A stretch of 64,000 bases of DNA from Capitella teleta (taxonomy: Eukaryota; Annelida; Polychaeta; Capitellidae). The notes below the pieces were generated by a model. That model worked only from the letters and a program-made list of their open reading frames with translations, ran no database searches and was not told the DNA's origin. Position numbers and translations under genes: made by a program. The stretch is taken from assembly GCA_000328365.1 (NCBI GenBank), contig KB293808.1, positions 5,826 through 69,825 on the forward strand, given 5' to 3'. Below, in pieces: positions 32,344 to 44,900 of the stretch (within the stretch, counting starts at the first letter, position 1; the number at the start of each line of letters is the position of its first letter).

Positions 32344-35202
32344 CTATAAGGGCCGAATACACAAACTATAGTATAAAGATAGTTTAGATAATAAATTGAT
32401 GTTTACTTGGAATGGGGCCTTAAGGATTAAGCATACTATCTTCCAATGAAGGGAAGATTAAGATGATAGATAAAGCCGACGCATGGAGCTTGTGATTGAT
32501 TGATTGATTGATGGTTACTGTTGGTATGTGTGAGAAGCGGATACTAGCTCTACTTGGAGCCCTGGAGCGGATCTTCGCTGAATCATACTTTCTCTTAATG
32601 ACAACTCAAGAACAGCCTTCAACTAAGGCTGTACAAGAACTCAGTCTGAATTACGAAATCAGATTGAACAAATGGACAAGGATACAGAGACACAAGTATC
32701 ACACAAAACATATTTCCCAAACAGTTGGCATAGAAGATGACTGAAGATGGCGAGAGAAGCTCAGCCAGAGCCAAACCACAAACCAAACCGATCGGCCAAG
32801 TTATGAAGACCAAACGGTGACTATGATGACCATGATGACCTGATGATCATGATGGCCATGATTATCGTGATGACCACGATGACCCGGATATTGAAAACAA
32901 TGCATAAAAATTGTCATCGATAATAAATGTGGCCTCTCACTGCCTCAAAACAGGCATGCACCGTCGGCGCATGCTGCGGATGAGAATTTGGACCCTCTTC
33001 TTGGCTAGTGCAGCCCATTCTTTTAATGCAAGTGCTGCAGCGCCCTACATATAGGCGATTACACGTAGCTTCAATGGGGATAATTGTGGACCTCTAAAGG
33101 AGCGTCGAATGGGGTCTTGCGTTTTGGAGTTATCGTTGGACTGTTTGCCCACTTTTTGGGGGGACGTGGTATCCGACGATATTATCTGCAGTCCGGTAGA
33201 TGGACGGAAACGATATCGGAGGTGATTCAACAGGATTACAGGATCCTGCCTCCTGGTCGTAACCCGAGGTCACCAAGAGTCGATCTTCCACCTTCCCTAT
33301 GATGGTGAAGCGTAGACGGAGGGAAGCAATGTAGCCTTGATGGAGTTAAAAAGCACAAAACATGTTGTACAGAAACGGCAGTCTGAATTATCCCTTTAGC
33401 CCACCCTGCATTGAGAAATGGAGGGTGGCAAACAACTCGCGAAGTATCGAAGAAAGATTGGCTAGTGTTAGATGTTCCATTTGGAGATATCTGTAATGAA
33501 CAATTTTCCTTTTTTCTCTCAACGAATTCATTGTGTGACCATTATAGGACACATACAACTGATTAGGAAGTGGAAGTGGAAGTGATTAGGAAGTTCTCTT
33601 GAGCTCATGATACAATAAATATAAAACTTATAGTTTCTTTTGTTGCTCAGTATAGCATAATTATAAAAATGAACTCAGGTCGGTCAATATCCGATGACAA
33701 AATTGAGCGAATTAATGGCACATAAGTTGCTTTTGAAAGCTTTTTCAGCGACACACATTGCTATGTGTTGAAAATTAGGCGAATAAAGCTTATAAAATGT
33801 CAATGAAAAGTTCATTATTCTGTAGAATTTTCATTCGATTTCGTGATACAGTACTCAGAAAGACGAGGTTTTTTTTTTTTTTTTTTTTTTTTTTGCTCGT
33901 TGCATGCATCTCAATATGAAGCATTGTCATCTAACCAAAAGCTAAACTCATGCCTTGTAAGATATCATGATTCTGTGTGATTCTATGTGACCAAAAATTA
34001 ATGCACGAAAAGTTGAAAATATTAAAATAAAAATTTTGGCACCAGACTGATGATAAATCACGAAAGAACGATCACTTGCGTGTTCCTGGTATGCTTTTTG
34101 TTTATGCTCTGCAAGAAAACAACAGAATTGATGGGCGGCTAGATTGCTGTTTTGTTAGAGCCCCTGCGCTATCATATGGGTGCACTCAGACATGTAGTGT
34201 CAATGTCGATGGCCTGTGTTATTATATTCCGCGTGTACAGAGAGATACAATTTGAGTTCCGAGGACAACAGTGGAGCAAATCGGGATCTGGTTGAACAGA
34301 TATGGAATATTGTATCTAGCACAATATCGGCATGCGTTCTATTGGCTGGTGGTAGATGGACCTCCTCCTCCTCCTCCTCGCCTTTGTGTTATTTCAATGA
34401 AATGGGGAAAAAACATTCAGAAATACACTACTCCAAGTACGCATAATTGATTCAATGATTTAATTTTATTCTAGGTTCATTGAAATTAAGGGAAATAGGT
34501 CCATAATGCACCAGCCAACAGGTGATATCACAGATCTGTCCAATCAGAGAGCCATGCTCTCCGCCGTTGTTCTCGGTCATTATGCAATCGGGTGCCTTGG
34601 GAAGCACAGGAGCAGCCCACAGACATTTTCTTGGAATGAGAAGATCGACTAACCATCATTTATTCGCCCTGATAAAAGCACATGGATACGATTGTCATTT
34701 GTAAAGACGGCAACGAAGAAATGAGCAATCACTGTTGAAAAAGTGCTGATTCATTCCTTCTGAGAAGAAGGGAATGGTTGATCGCACTGATATACATGTA
34801 AGTGCTGAGTGTGAGTAATGATCAAGTAAGTGATTGGTGATAGAGGTACACGCAGAGACACACACACACTGACATTGCATGAGACATGTCAAAGTGAGAG
34901 ACCAAGTCAGATCAATTTAAAGCAAGGGTAATTCTAAGCATGATCAGAGAATACCATTTTTCTTGAAATGATGCAAGATATATTTGCAGTAGTAGGCAGC
35001 ATTCCGCATTGACCCTTTAGTTATTCACACGATTCTTTCGTACATTTCCAACAATTCCTCGTGCAAACGGACCTAAATTAGTGTTTATATGTTCCATTGC
35101 GATTGATAATTGATGCAGCCACCCTGCTTATCACCGGCACGATGCCTCATAAGCTATACATAAGACCATTGTCTTCGTGGCACATGAGACAGCGAGCTCA
35201 GA
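32344..35202. other. intergenic, simple repeats only
   Basis: Holds an imperfect TGATGACCA-type repeat at about 32816-32885, a poly(T) run at 33869-33894 and a short CTC/CCT run at about 34363-34379. Open frames here show no recognisable domain. It includes the presumed promoter of the GPCR gene. Confidence 0.5.
33869..33894. repeat. poly(T) tract, 26 nt
   Basis: Uninterrupted T run with no visible retroelement body beside it. Confidence 0.9.
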
Positions 35203-36282
35203 ATGGATTCGACGACCGACAGCAGCGGACCAACAGATGCCGGAGCAGAGGACGCGAACAGGGAGGCATGCATGATGTACTATCTCCTATTTGGATCATG
35301 TTTGGGAGGAAGCATCCTCATCTTTGGCGTCCTTGGCAACATCGTCACCATCATTATCATGAGCAGAGAACGGAAGAAGTCTTCGTCTATCTACTCGCTA
35401 TTGATGCTGGCTATCACCGATCTATTTGTGCTCCTTGCCTATTCATACCTGCCAGTCATCGGTTTTAGGAAGTATTTTTTCGGATGGTGGGCTGGTCACA
35501 ACTTTAATCACATCGCCACGTTGTACATCAAAGAGGCCGCGCGTGTGTTTAACCAGATTTCAGCGTTCATCACAATGATTGTAGCCATGCAGCGTTACAT
35601 AAGTGTGTGTGTACCTCATCGTGCCAAGACCATGTGCACTGTCCGCCTCGTGCAAATCCTCACCTGCACTTCTTACATATCTTCGTTCGTGTTCTATTTG
35701 CCAAATTTCTTTTTGTATTCACTGAAACAAAACGAACAGGGTCGGTATTACACAGTCAGTCACCCCATCATCAGTGACCCCGCTTTCCAGTGGGTCTACA
35801 TGACAGTGCTCACAATGTCCATCAGTTACATCATCCCAGTGTCAATTTTACTATTCATGGCTGTGAATATCATGCGGTCGCTTCGACAGCAGAGTAGAGC
35901 AATGAACAGTCATTCAGACGAGAGAACTAAAGCGGCCAAAGGTCTGACCATCACCTCCGTTGCCATCGTCCTCATGTTCGTCGTCTGCCAGTCCTTCACG
36001 TCAGCAACCAGGATCCTCATGTGGATCTTTGATCCGTACCTGGATTACTCCAGGTGCGGAGGTCACCTCCAGTTCTACGCCTTCGTGCCACACGTTGCGC
36101 TCATGTTTAACTCCGCCATCAACTTCTTGTGTTATATCCTGTTTGCCAAAACATTTCGGCGGAAGTTAGTTGCTCTGTTCAGAAGGACGAATGCTGTTGA
36201 TGACGTCACTTCCGCTTTAAATTATCAACAGGCGAAAGCACAAAACAAACGCATATCGACTGTTATTGTGGACCACAAGTGA
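35203..36282 (+). CDS. rhodopsin-class G-protein-coupled receptor, FMRFamide-receptor-like
   Basis: Intronless 359-aa seven-transmembrane receptor. Helices at about 27-53 (GN at 45-46), 62-84 (LAITDL with Asp73), 110-134, 148-172, 197-223 (Pro212), 246-275 and 290-314. The helix-3 end is QRYISV (130-135) in place of DRY, and helix 7 ends NSAINFLCY (303-311) in place of NPxxY. The NFLxY form and the overall pattern are usual in invertebrate FMRFamide/peptide receptor-like proteins, so a neuropeptide ligand is likely but unproven. There is no Cys at the top of helix 3 and none in the second extracellular loop (about 173-196), so the standard disulfide is absent. The tail is short and basic (RRKLVALFRR). 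The first Met of the frame has A at -3 (tcagaATG region) and a polar N terminus without a signal peptide. Confidence 0.9.
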   Translation: MDSTTDSSGPTDAGAEDANREACMMYYLLFGSCLGGSILIFGVLGNIVTIIIMSRERKKSSSIYSLLMLAITDLFVLLAYSYLPVIGFRKYFFGWWAGHNFNHIATLYIKEAARVFNQISAFITMIVAMQRYISVCVPHRAKTMCTVRLVQILTCTSYISSFVFYLPNFFLYSLKQNEQGRYYTVSHPIISDPAFQWVYMTVLTMSISYIIPVSILLFMAVNIMRSLRQQSRAMNSHSDERTKAAKGLTITSVAIVLMFVVCQSFTSATRILMWIFDPYLDYSRCGGHLQFYAFVPHVALMFNSAINFLCYILFAKTFRRKLVALFRRTNAVDDVTSALNYQQAKAQNKRISTVIVDHK

Positions 36283-36512
36283 TGTAAATGAACAGCGTAT
36301 GTAAGGTGCTTGTGTCAACATTGCACGAATGAGAAATAAGAAAGTATTGGTTAATTGGCGATCAAGTTGATCACTGTGGTATGGTATTATTTTGTAGCTT
36401 TTTTTTTTTTTTTTTTTTTTATTCTAAGACTTGACTTTTCTTTACACTGGATGTTGCAATGGTTGCTTCATGCACATCAGTTTCGGAACTGTTAATCACT
36501 ATGATTCAGATG

Positions 36513-36518
36513 AATAAA
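36513..36518 (+). terminator. candidate poly(A) signal of the GPCR gene
   Basis: AATAAA about 230 bp after the GPCR stop codon, downstream of a T-run at 36399-36420. Confidence 0.5.
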
Positions 36519-37305
36519 AACCATACAATATAATGTCTTTGACACTCTACAATCCAAATGAGAAATGCCAATCATTGCTATGAAAACAATAAATCTGCAA
36601 ATTAGTTGATAAATCAATCTGAAAAATATTGAATAATGGACAATACAGCATTGTTCGCCAATTATAGGATTATTGCCTTGTGCATCTGTGAGTTGTGCGC
36701 GGAATTTTATCAGGTGCAGTACATGTATTTACATGCGACAAAAGAGGACGTAAACAGACATCCCATGCAGAAGAAGCTTCAGGAAAGCAATCCACTTGTT
36801 TATAAATTATAATACAAAATGCGCATCTGTCACAAGAAAAAAAAACTTTGAGCCGCTCAGATCGTCTCCAATTCAGTGAAGACTACCATATTGAAAAAAA
36901 AAAAAATTAAAAAAATCGCGCGTCAAAAAAGAAGATTGCTGTTATGATTAGCTTTGGGTTCCCACATCAGATGCTTAGTGTTGCTATTAGTTTACATCTC
37001 ATTGTATCCAGGAAGGGTTTTCTTTTTAAATTATTACATGGAAATTATTTGGATATCATGTTTCCAAAGTCGTCCTATGGAAATGAATTAACTTCCTGCC
37101 CACAGCAAAGGAATAGTAAAAAAAAGGTTTTTCTTAATACATGTGATATACATATATAAAAACATTTAATATATAACCTATACGATGAAATTCAATATCT
37201 TTAAGAGGTTGTTTGCTTATTCTATTATACGAGTATGAAAGGGAAAAATAAGTTAGATGTGATATTGAGTCTGTTACAAATTTGTAATCAATCATTCACT
37301 GAGAA
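36519..37305. other. no gene seen
   Basis: AT-rich. The frame at 36944-37159 (KGFLFKLLHGNYLDIMFPKS, then a Lys-rich tail) faintly resembles a LINE C terminus, but I cannot support the call. Confidence 0.35.
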
Positions 37306-37465
37306 ATGAGCAAAAAAATCAAAAAAATCAAAAATCAAAAAATCGAAAGGGGAGAATTGAAGAGGGACAATGGAAATAATTATATAATGAGCACACAAAA
37401 AAAAATCAAAAATCAAAAAATCAAAAAATCAAAAGGGGAGAATTGAAGAGGGACAATGGAAATAA
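37306..37465. repeat. tandem duplication with AAAAATC runs
   Basis: Two units of about 80 bp, each made of gagca, a run of aaaatc repeats, then ggggagaattgaagaggga and caatggaaataat. The aaaatc runs resemble LINE-type 3' tails. Confidence 0.85.
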
Positions 37466-38258
37466 TAATGGGTCCAGCAATTGCTTTTGGTTTTTCTGGT
37501 TCATGGTGCTATCCCAAAATCATCTAAAACTGATCAATCACGACCTCATTTTGTCACCTTTAAACTACCGCACCACATTCTGGAGCATTGCAAGAATTAA
37601 ACAACCCCTCTGAATTCAGAGTTGTGAGCATTCGCCCTAAAGAGTCGTTCCCTATTCAAACGCCCCATCCCGTACAGTGTCTGGGTTGATTATGTGCTAA
37701 TCCATTCTGGTCTTGGTGGATGGTGAGCACATAGTGTTGTTATTGGAACTAATTGCCCTATTGCGCTCTGCAGTTGGGATCAAGATCGACAAGTGACTCC
37801 GGATAATTTTTTGAACACTCTGATCACACGGTCAAGGCTAAGAGTTTGAAGAACACATTGTGTTTATGAAGCTCTTTGGTCAAGGCCCCTTCTGTCGTTG
37901 GCTCAGCAGCTGTGTCCTCGCGAACAACACACTTCTTCTACCTGTGGTAGCGTATTTGGCTTTTTTCACATCTGTGTACGTTTCTTAATAAACGGAATAT
38001 ACATGTATAACTATTTGCAAAATAAGCCTTCTTCTTCATTGGTTAACATTTATCAATCTTCTTCAGAACGGGTTGTGATTCTATAATTAAATGCGTAAAT
38101 TGCTGATATTGAAAATGAACCAAACGGGATTGGCAGTAAGGAAGAGTTGCTTCAGGACATAAATTATGACTATGATTTTTTGTTATAATTTTCAATGGAC
38201 AGGTTATGAGGTAATTTACTTAACGCAAAACACCTTACCTGTTAATCTCTCGTGTGTA
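37466..38258. other. no gene seen
   Basis: Non-coding sequence between the duplication and a mariner-like fragment. Confidence 0.45.
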
Positions 38259-38440
38259 TGATGGTTGTTCGAAAATTTCTCGGCCAAACATAGAACGTGT
38301 TAACACACAAATCGCAAATAGGCCTTTAATATAGATCAGCTATTCACATGAAAATTACCACCATTGAATTTCCAAGAAAACCGCGTGACAAACTCTAACG
38401 TCAAATTGTATGAAACAGTGAGTCTGCCAGCCAATCAGCA
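38259..38440. mobile_element. mariner-like element, one-ended fragment
   Basis: Begins tgatggttgttcgaaaattt and runs on as the same end seen at 23753 (catagaac, cacatgaaaatt, attgaattt-ccaagaaaa). The matching opposite end is not found nearby, so this is a truncated or decayed copy. Confidence 0.55.
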
Positions 38441-39500
38441 TTGTATATTTGAGTGTATAATCCTTGCATAATGAACGCGTATAAATAAACAAATAGTATA
38501 GATCAATCGATCGCCATTCATCTAATGTTAAGATCTGAACATACAATTTCATAACGCAATCGCTGATTGGACCTTATGATGACCTGCTTTAAGAATAGCT
38601 CAATTATTGCCTATATGCAGTCTTTACGATTTAAAATGGCCAGGTGAGCAATTGTTAGCTCTCCTAAAATGCTATAGGCGAGCAATTTGCTCAGCTAAAC
38701 ACAATTAATCAAAATTAAGTAACTATTACTAAGTTATCAGATAGGTCCTTTTTATGTTAGCTACTTTTCTTTGCATTATATCTCAAATCAGTCGTGAATG
38801 AAAAGTAGATTCAAAGCAGACTGATTTGTTGAGGACTTTATGGGTGTGGAGGTGTTGGCATTTGCCTGATCAGGTTGATGACCAGATTCAGATTTAAAAT
38901 TGGTTAATTTCTCTAACTCCAGAGCCACTGTATGGGCCATATGTGCCGTGAAAATGCACGCTTCTTGGTGCCACTTGCAATATCTCAACTTCTTTTACAA
39001 TCACTAATGGTTGCTGCATTAACTTTTAGCGCCGTCACAAAGCAAAACTGAAACCATTGCTATGTCACTTCGAGTTTGCATAATTTATTTTCCCTGGGCG
39101 CCGATCGGACTCGGCCTCTCATGCATAAAACATTAGCTTTCATATAAGGCGATCGGTAATCTCGATTTGAGGCCGATCACCTCCGAAGACAAACGCGGGA
39201 AAAACGAAGTCTCTTAATAAGGACTTCGGCAATCTTCGGCAAAACTCGGAGAAGACTCAACATGCGACTTCTCGCGAACGTAAACAAGATAATATCTTAG
39301 CCGAGCAACTTTTTGCTCGCGTGAATCAATTTTGCGCGAGTAATGGCGAGCGGAGAGCAATTGTTCGCGTGAAAAGGAATAGACTGCTATATGCAGATGA
39401 TTTATTTTTAATTTTTATTAATTTCTTATAAGGTGCAAAAAGTACATAACATGTTTCGATGCGCTTAAAAACAAAGTCATGTACCGCATCAACCACAACC
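38441..39500. other. no gene seen
   Basis: Intergenic sequence. The segment 39100-39360 is richer in CpG (cgcggg, cttcggc, ctcgcg) than its surroundings, without an evident gene. Confidence 0.4.
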
Positions 39501-39508
39501 AACCTATC
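39501..39508. repeat. left 8-bp target-site duplication aacctatc
   Basis: Identical to 41392-41399 on the other side of the inverted-repeat element. Confidence 0.75.
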
Positions 39509-41391
39509 TAGACCCCCGAGCCGCCGCCAATATGTACTAGCCGACGCCGATTGGACGGTTAGCAAGCCGCCACCGATTTGTGCCGTCGGCCAGCCGCTAT
39601 CAGCCGACACTGTCATCAGCGGCTCTCAGCCGATTTAATCCAAATATTTTACATTCAGTATTACAAGAAGTTATCATTTATACAAGTCTTTAATTTGTTT
39701 ATAGTATTGTTTATATACTTACTATCTGAGCTATCCGTGGAAGTAGATTTTATTCAGTTTGCTTCATTAAAATTAATTTACTGATTTATGCCATACTGTA
39801 TGTATGCCCATACATATTGAGTTGTCTCAAAGTATATCGGACTGACATAGGATGCGCAGTATGCGTACTAGGGTTAATGTAAAACATTCTTTCATGAGTG
39901 GATCAATGGTTGCTAGCTACATGTATATTTCTGATATGTCTATTTACCTAGTATTAATCCTACCTTTTTTGATTGATTGTACTATTATAACAGCACTGCC
40001 GAACCCTAAAACAATTTGTATTGGCTTTTCATGCCAATTGGTTCATAACACTGCTTGTCTACATGCATTGTTTTTTTTCGGTCTGAAAAATAGTGGAATT
40101 TGATTCTTTTATTTGCAATTAGTTAAGCTATTGATTTCTCCTTTACTCCACATATTAAACCTCTCGTTTTTAGAAGGAACCGTGTCTTGCAAAATGAAAA
40201 TAGCACGAGTTGTACCATTTTTCAAAAAAGGTTCCCCGAAAGAAATTTGTAACTACAGACCCATTTTTCTCTTGCCTGTGTTCTAAAAATTCTGGAGAAA
40301 CTAGTCCACAAAAGATTGTACGATTACTTGTTGGTCAAAAATTTCCTATCTCCCATCATTTTGGCTTCCAACCAGACAGAAACACAACCCAAGCAGTGGT
40401 ATCAGTAGTCGACAGAATAAGCAGAGCATTTTAGTAGAGTGAAGTCTCCACAGGTGTTATGCTTGACTTTCAAAAAGATTTGACACCATACAACATAAAA
40501 TAATTATCTCCAAGTTTTTGATGCATGGAATCCGCGGCACCCCTCATCGTTTGTTCACTACTTATCGGGACGTCAACAAAGGGTAATTTTTAATGACTGT
40601 ACCTCTAATAGCTGTACTGTTTTAATTTGTTGTTGTGTCCCTCAGAGTTCAATCCTAGGCCCTTTATTGTTTTTGTTACATTAACGATGTCACTTCTGTC
40701 TCTGAACGTATGCATTTTACTCTCTTCACTGATGATACTAACGCTTTCATTTCTACTCCAAATGTCGACGCAGCGATAACTAGTATGAACGAAGAATTAA
40801 GGCGACTTAACATCTGACTCCATGTCATTTGTTTTATTTTTGACATTTTTCATACATTACAATAAACTATTCTATCATATGCTATTCTACCCTATAATTA
40901 TATGTAACACGTACAGAGGTTGCCCAACAATTGCAATCCGAGTCTTCAAAAACGGCGAATGTTTCATTCAAGATACAACAACTCATTTGGCTCGCCATCC
41001 TCTTTCCTCTTCCAACCTGTTCCTCTAATTGCTTCCTCTTCCCGCTGTATATCTTACTTAGAAGTTCTTAGAACCCAGCTGAATTTGCAAACAAAGTGAT
41101 AATGGTGATAATGATGTTCATGGAAGTTTATGAAACGCCGTCTTGAACTTGAGTAAAGCAAGAGAGTGTAATTAAGTCGGACATGTAGACTAATTGTATT
41201 AACTGCTGGCATCATTATACATATAGAATGATATAGTACCCATTGCCAAGCCACTTCAAGCCGCTGCTAGCCGCCGACAGCAATGCTGAGCCGATATCTC
41301 TGATTGGTGGAGCGGCTTAAGCAGCTAGCCGGTCATTTTTACTTCAGCCAGCCGATTCTGGCCAATTACAATCAATCGACTCCGGGGTCTA
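39509..41391. mobile_element. 1.88-kb hAT-like non-autonomous DNA transposon
   Basis: The left end TAGACCCCCGAGCCG and the right end, in reverse complement, TAGACCCCGGAGTCG are terminal inverted repeats matching at 13 of 15 positions. The element is flanked by a perfect 8-bp direct repeat, aacctatc, the duplication length of hAT transposons. The last 100-150 bp at each end hold many short GCCGATT/AGCCG motifs (e.g. about 39547, 39571, 39628, 41279, 41350), like subterminal transposase-binding repeats. No transposase is seen; the interior holds a LINE reverse-transcriptase relic (about 40145-40870). hAT assignment rests on the 8-bp duplication and end structure only. Confidence 0.65.
40145..40870 (+). 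mobile_element. LINE reverse-transcriptase relic inside the hAT-like element
   Basis: In several frames the order is ARVVPFFKKGSPKE-like, NYRP, ILEKLVH, HFGFQPDRNTTQAVVSVVDR, DTI-H, LMHGIRGTPHRLF, SILGPLLF-like remnants, YINDVTSVSERMHFTLF, DDTNAF and AAITSMNEELRRLN. This is the standard RT domain order of Jockey/CR1-type LINEs, from the KKG motif to the region after YADD (F-x-DDT here). Multiple stops and frame changes make it dead. Confidence 0.75.
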
Positions 41392-41399
41392 AACCTATC
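41392..41399. repeat. right 8-bp target-site duplication aacctatc
   Basis: Directly abuts the right terminal repeat ending ...ggggtcta. Confidence 0.75.
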
Positions 41400-41671
41400 A
41401 ACAACCTACCTGAGAGTATATACATTTGATACAGCACACGATTCCGAGAGACTAACCCAATGTCCACGATTGAGTATCATGAGATAAGCACTAAACCAGA
41501 GAAGCCTCTATCTTTCAGACGCCCAGCCTCTGAAATTCACGAGACACGAAACAAATTGCAACATTAAAATCGTTCACACAGAAGCAAAAAAATAACACAA
41601 CCATCATTCAAATCCACAAAAGTGTGTTTATCCCCCGCATCCGGGTCTTTAGAACTTCGCGGGGGGTCGAA

Positions 41672-41679
41672 TGACGTCA
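41672..41679. promoter_or_regulatory. CRE palindrome TGACGTCA upstream of the EB-module gene
   Basis: Consensus CRE/ATF site (within atgacgtcat), about 270 bp before the start codon at 41949, with a second half-like site tgacgtct at about 41696. A likely promoter element, by position only. Confidence 0.4.
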
Positions 41680-41784
41680 TCACTTGAGCGGCATGTGACG
41701 TCTCAATTATGCATTATTGCCCCTGATATAACTCACCTGGCTCGATTAGGCCCGAGTCAACGGCATGGGGAAATCCCAAGGTTT

Positions 41785-41818
41785 AACCATGGTTTTAAGC
41801 TTGGCTATAACCATGGTT
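41785..41818. promoter_or_regulatory. pair of AACCATGGTT palindromes
   Basis: Two identical 10-bp palindromes at 41785-41794 and 41809-41818, 24 bp apart start to start, about 130-165 bp upstream of the EB-module start codon. The spacing and proximity suggest a paired factor-binding site; the factor is unknown. Grainyhead sites (AACCGGTT) are similar but not identical. Confidence 0.4.
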
Positions 41819-41948
41819 ATTCTATATCCATGTGCTAATTGAATTGCGCTAATTCCTTGAAAAGACGCATACGCGGGAGAGCATTAGCATAACATTTTCT
41901 ACTTTTTGTCAACGTTAAATTTCTGCGATTGTCATTTTCAGTGTCACG

Positions 41949-44900
41949 ATGGAGTTCGTTTTGACTGTGAGTATACTACTATATATTAATAATACAAAAT
42001 ACATTTGTGCTTTTTGGAATTTGTCGTTCGAATTACTGACACATTATTTTGCAAATCTCCTAGCTTGCATTTTTTTTTCATCCGGATTCCTGTGGCTCCG
42101 TCTAATCCCTTGATAAGACGTATACTTGCGTCCTTTCACACATAGATATTGAGATTAGCTTGTATATATACACAGAGATTCGATATCGTTTGTGAAAAGT
42201 CGTCCCAAAAACGCTAAAATTGTGCATAAACGTTTTGCAAATTAAGACTCGCTTTTATATTCTCTATATTTTTACCCGCATTAAAGTATGAATTTAATGT
42301 CGGATATATACTTGTATTATATAATTCGTGCAAAACTGCGAGTGACTTAGTTAGGCGACACGCTATGACCATTTTTTTGTTTTCACTATGGGGAAATAGT
42401 TTGATGTGAATCTGTGAGTATGTACCAGCTAATCTCCATATCTATAACTTTTACATGTATGCTGATGTATATTTCTCATTGCAGGTTACTCTGGTCGCCA
42501 TCTTCGGCACGCCGTGTTCAGGTGTGATCACTAATATTTCAAGCTCATAACATTCCGATTCACACATTGATGATTAAAAGGCCCTTGACATGTTAAAACA
42601 GGGCTCTGAGAATCCTATATATGGGCATCAATTGGTGTTTTCTGAGTCGAGCCTCGAAAACATTATTTGCCCAAGTCATAACTCATAAGGTGTTATATCA
42701 AGAAGAGTTGCAATTTTAGGCCTTTAGCCCGCCAACAAGCGGCTTTCTTAAAAGCTCTTCAGTGGATTGATTATGAGGTCGCGTCGGGTAATACAAATTG
42801 CATTGGTGGTGTGGATTGTTATTTCGAAAATGACCCCTCGCCCTGTGTTTCCTTAGTGCTCGGCAACCGCTCCACGCACGTATTTCTTATTTTTATTTGA
42901 CTGGATCCAGTAGAACCAATACTTTCCATTAGCGGTATTTATTTTCTCGTGTATATCGTGTGAATTTTGAGATGTGAATTGTGAAACTCGAAAATCAATG
43001 TAAGAAATATGGACTTCAATGAGGAATAATTTTGTGCTGTGACCCTACTATTACCCTACTATGAAATATGATCTACATTGTCCCCAATTATGTGTATTAA
43101 CGTTTTCCATACACACAATAATCCACTAATTATATTTTCCTTCGGTGAGTTCGACATCTTTTATCGAGATTATCGGGTTTCGCAATTCAGTGTAAATTAT
43201 TAGGACAATTATACATGAGGTAAATTACATCAATGGAAAGCTTGGACCATCCTCAATACATTGGTATAAGTTGGACGTTGGTGCGTGGGCCAGTTGCCGA
43301 GAAATGAAGAAAAACACAACAACCTAATGCTGTTCACTCCATCTGACCTCGTATGTGGAATATACCCCCCTGCGATGTTATTTTGGTGGGGGGGGGGATT
43401 TTTCTTGTACATTTGATTAATATTGCTGCACGGCGCTAAAATGGTCGGTTTTCAACCATTGAAAACATATTATATATTATAATTATACTATATTATAGGT
43501 TATATTTATGATATATTATATATATAAGGGTGCCGTTATTTGGCCGAGCACTCAGCCATACATCTTTCGTGGTTGTTTGGCCAAGCACAGTGAAAGAAAT
43601 GATTTACACCTAGTATAGTCAGACCTATAATGCAAGAAACAGACAAATGTATTAGACATTAGCAGCAATAGTATCCTTATGATTATATCATGACTCATGA
43701 GTATCGGTGAGTATGCACATGATCATGATGATGTCACAAAAGTGACAACTAACATAACAACACAAAACAGTGACGTAATTTAAAGTGACAGTGCACAGAC
43801 AACGTATCCAGTACATTATTGTCATACATCACAGTCACTGTACTCAAATTAGCATAAACACGCAAAGCAGTGTCATGAATAACGGAATCTTATCTTTGCT
43901 GTATGTGGATGCCGTTGCTCTGGCTGACTGCCAAAATGCTTGCACTCAAATCGGATGCACTGTTAAACAAAGTCACTTGGAGACTGCTGGACCAAATAAT
44001 CACTCTGTATATATAATATGACATCAGGTATCCAAAACTGAATTTCACACCCCGACAAGTCTGGGCCCCTTCAATACGACACATTGAGAGCACATTTATG
44101 TGCAAACCACTTGTATGTATGAGTGTCTTCTCCGGAGTAAAAGTGTGCACTAATTAGTAATTAATTAGTAAGTTACTTAGTATTGATCGAGTGGGTCCAT
44201 GGTTCATAAGGCCATATGCGTTTGCATATACCTGTCCAATGATTTAAAAGATTGTATTTTCATGCAAGCCGTGAAAAATGAATCCAAAAAGCTACAGAAT
44301 CTAAAGTGCAACGATGCCACTATTAATCGCCATTTTCATTCCGTGTGTTTTCCCCATTGAATGTTACTTGACGTGTTTAAGAATACTGCTCTCTTAATCT
44401 TTGGGCGAGTATATAGCCTTGTCGCATAGCTGGTAATTAGGTTTCCGAGAAATCATGAGAATTGCCAAATTATACGCAACTTATTTAACATAAACTTATT
44501 ATTATTTTTCGAGTGATATAAATGCATGTAGGGCATTGACTATTTTTGGTTTGAAACAAGCCAGCTCATAATTGACTTTTCGGGCACCCTGTACATGTCT
44601 ACACGGATGAATACGTCGAAGACACAATTAAATTGAGTCTATTCTTCAGCACCAGATGTTATGAGCTATCGGCCCAGGCAGAACACTTGTGTTCGGCATT
44701 CGGATTGCGGCTATGACTCAACCTGCTTGAGGCTGAAGGGATGTCCAAGAGGAATTTGTATTCAATTTTCCAGAGATGAGATCATCCGCCCAGAAGACCT
44801 CCCGCAGACCGGTTTGTTCATCCACCCTCTGCTCCATTGTTTCCTCACTTCTAATTGTAGTTTTCATAAGTGGCAAACAATGCGATAGATACAAAGAATG

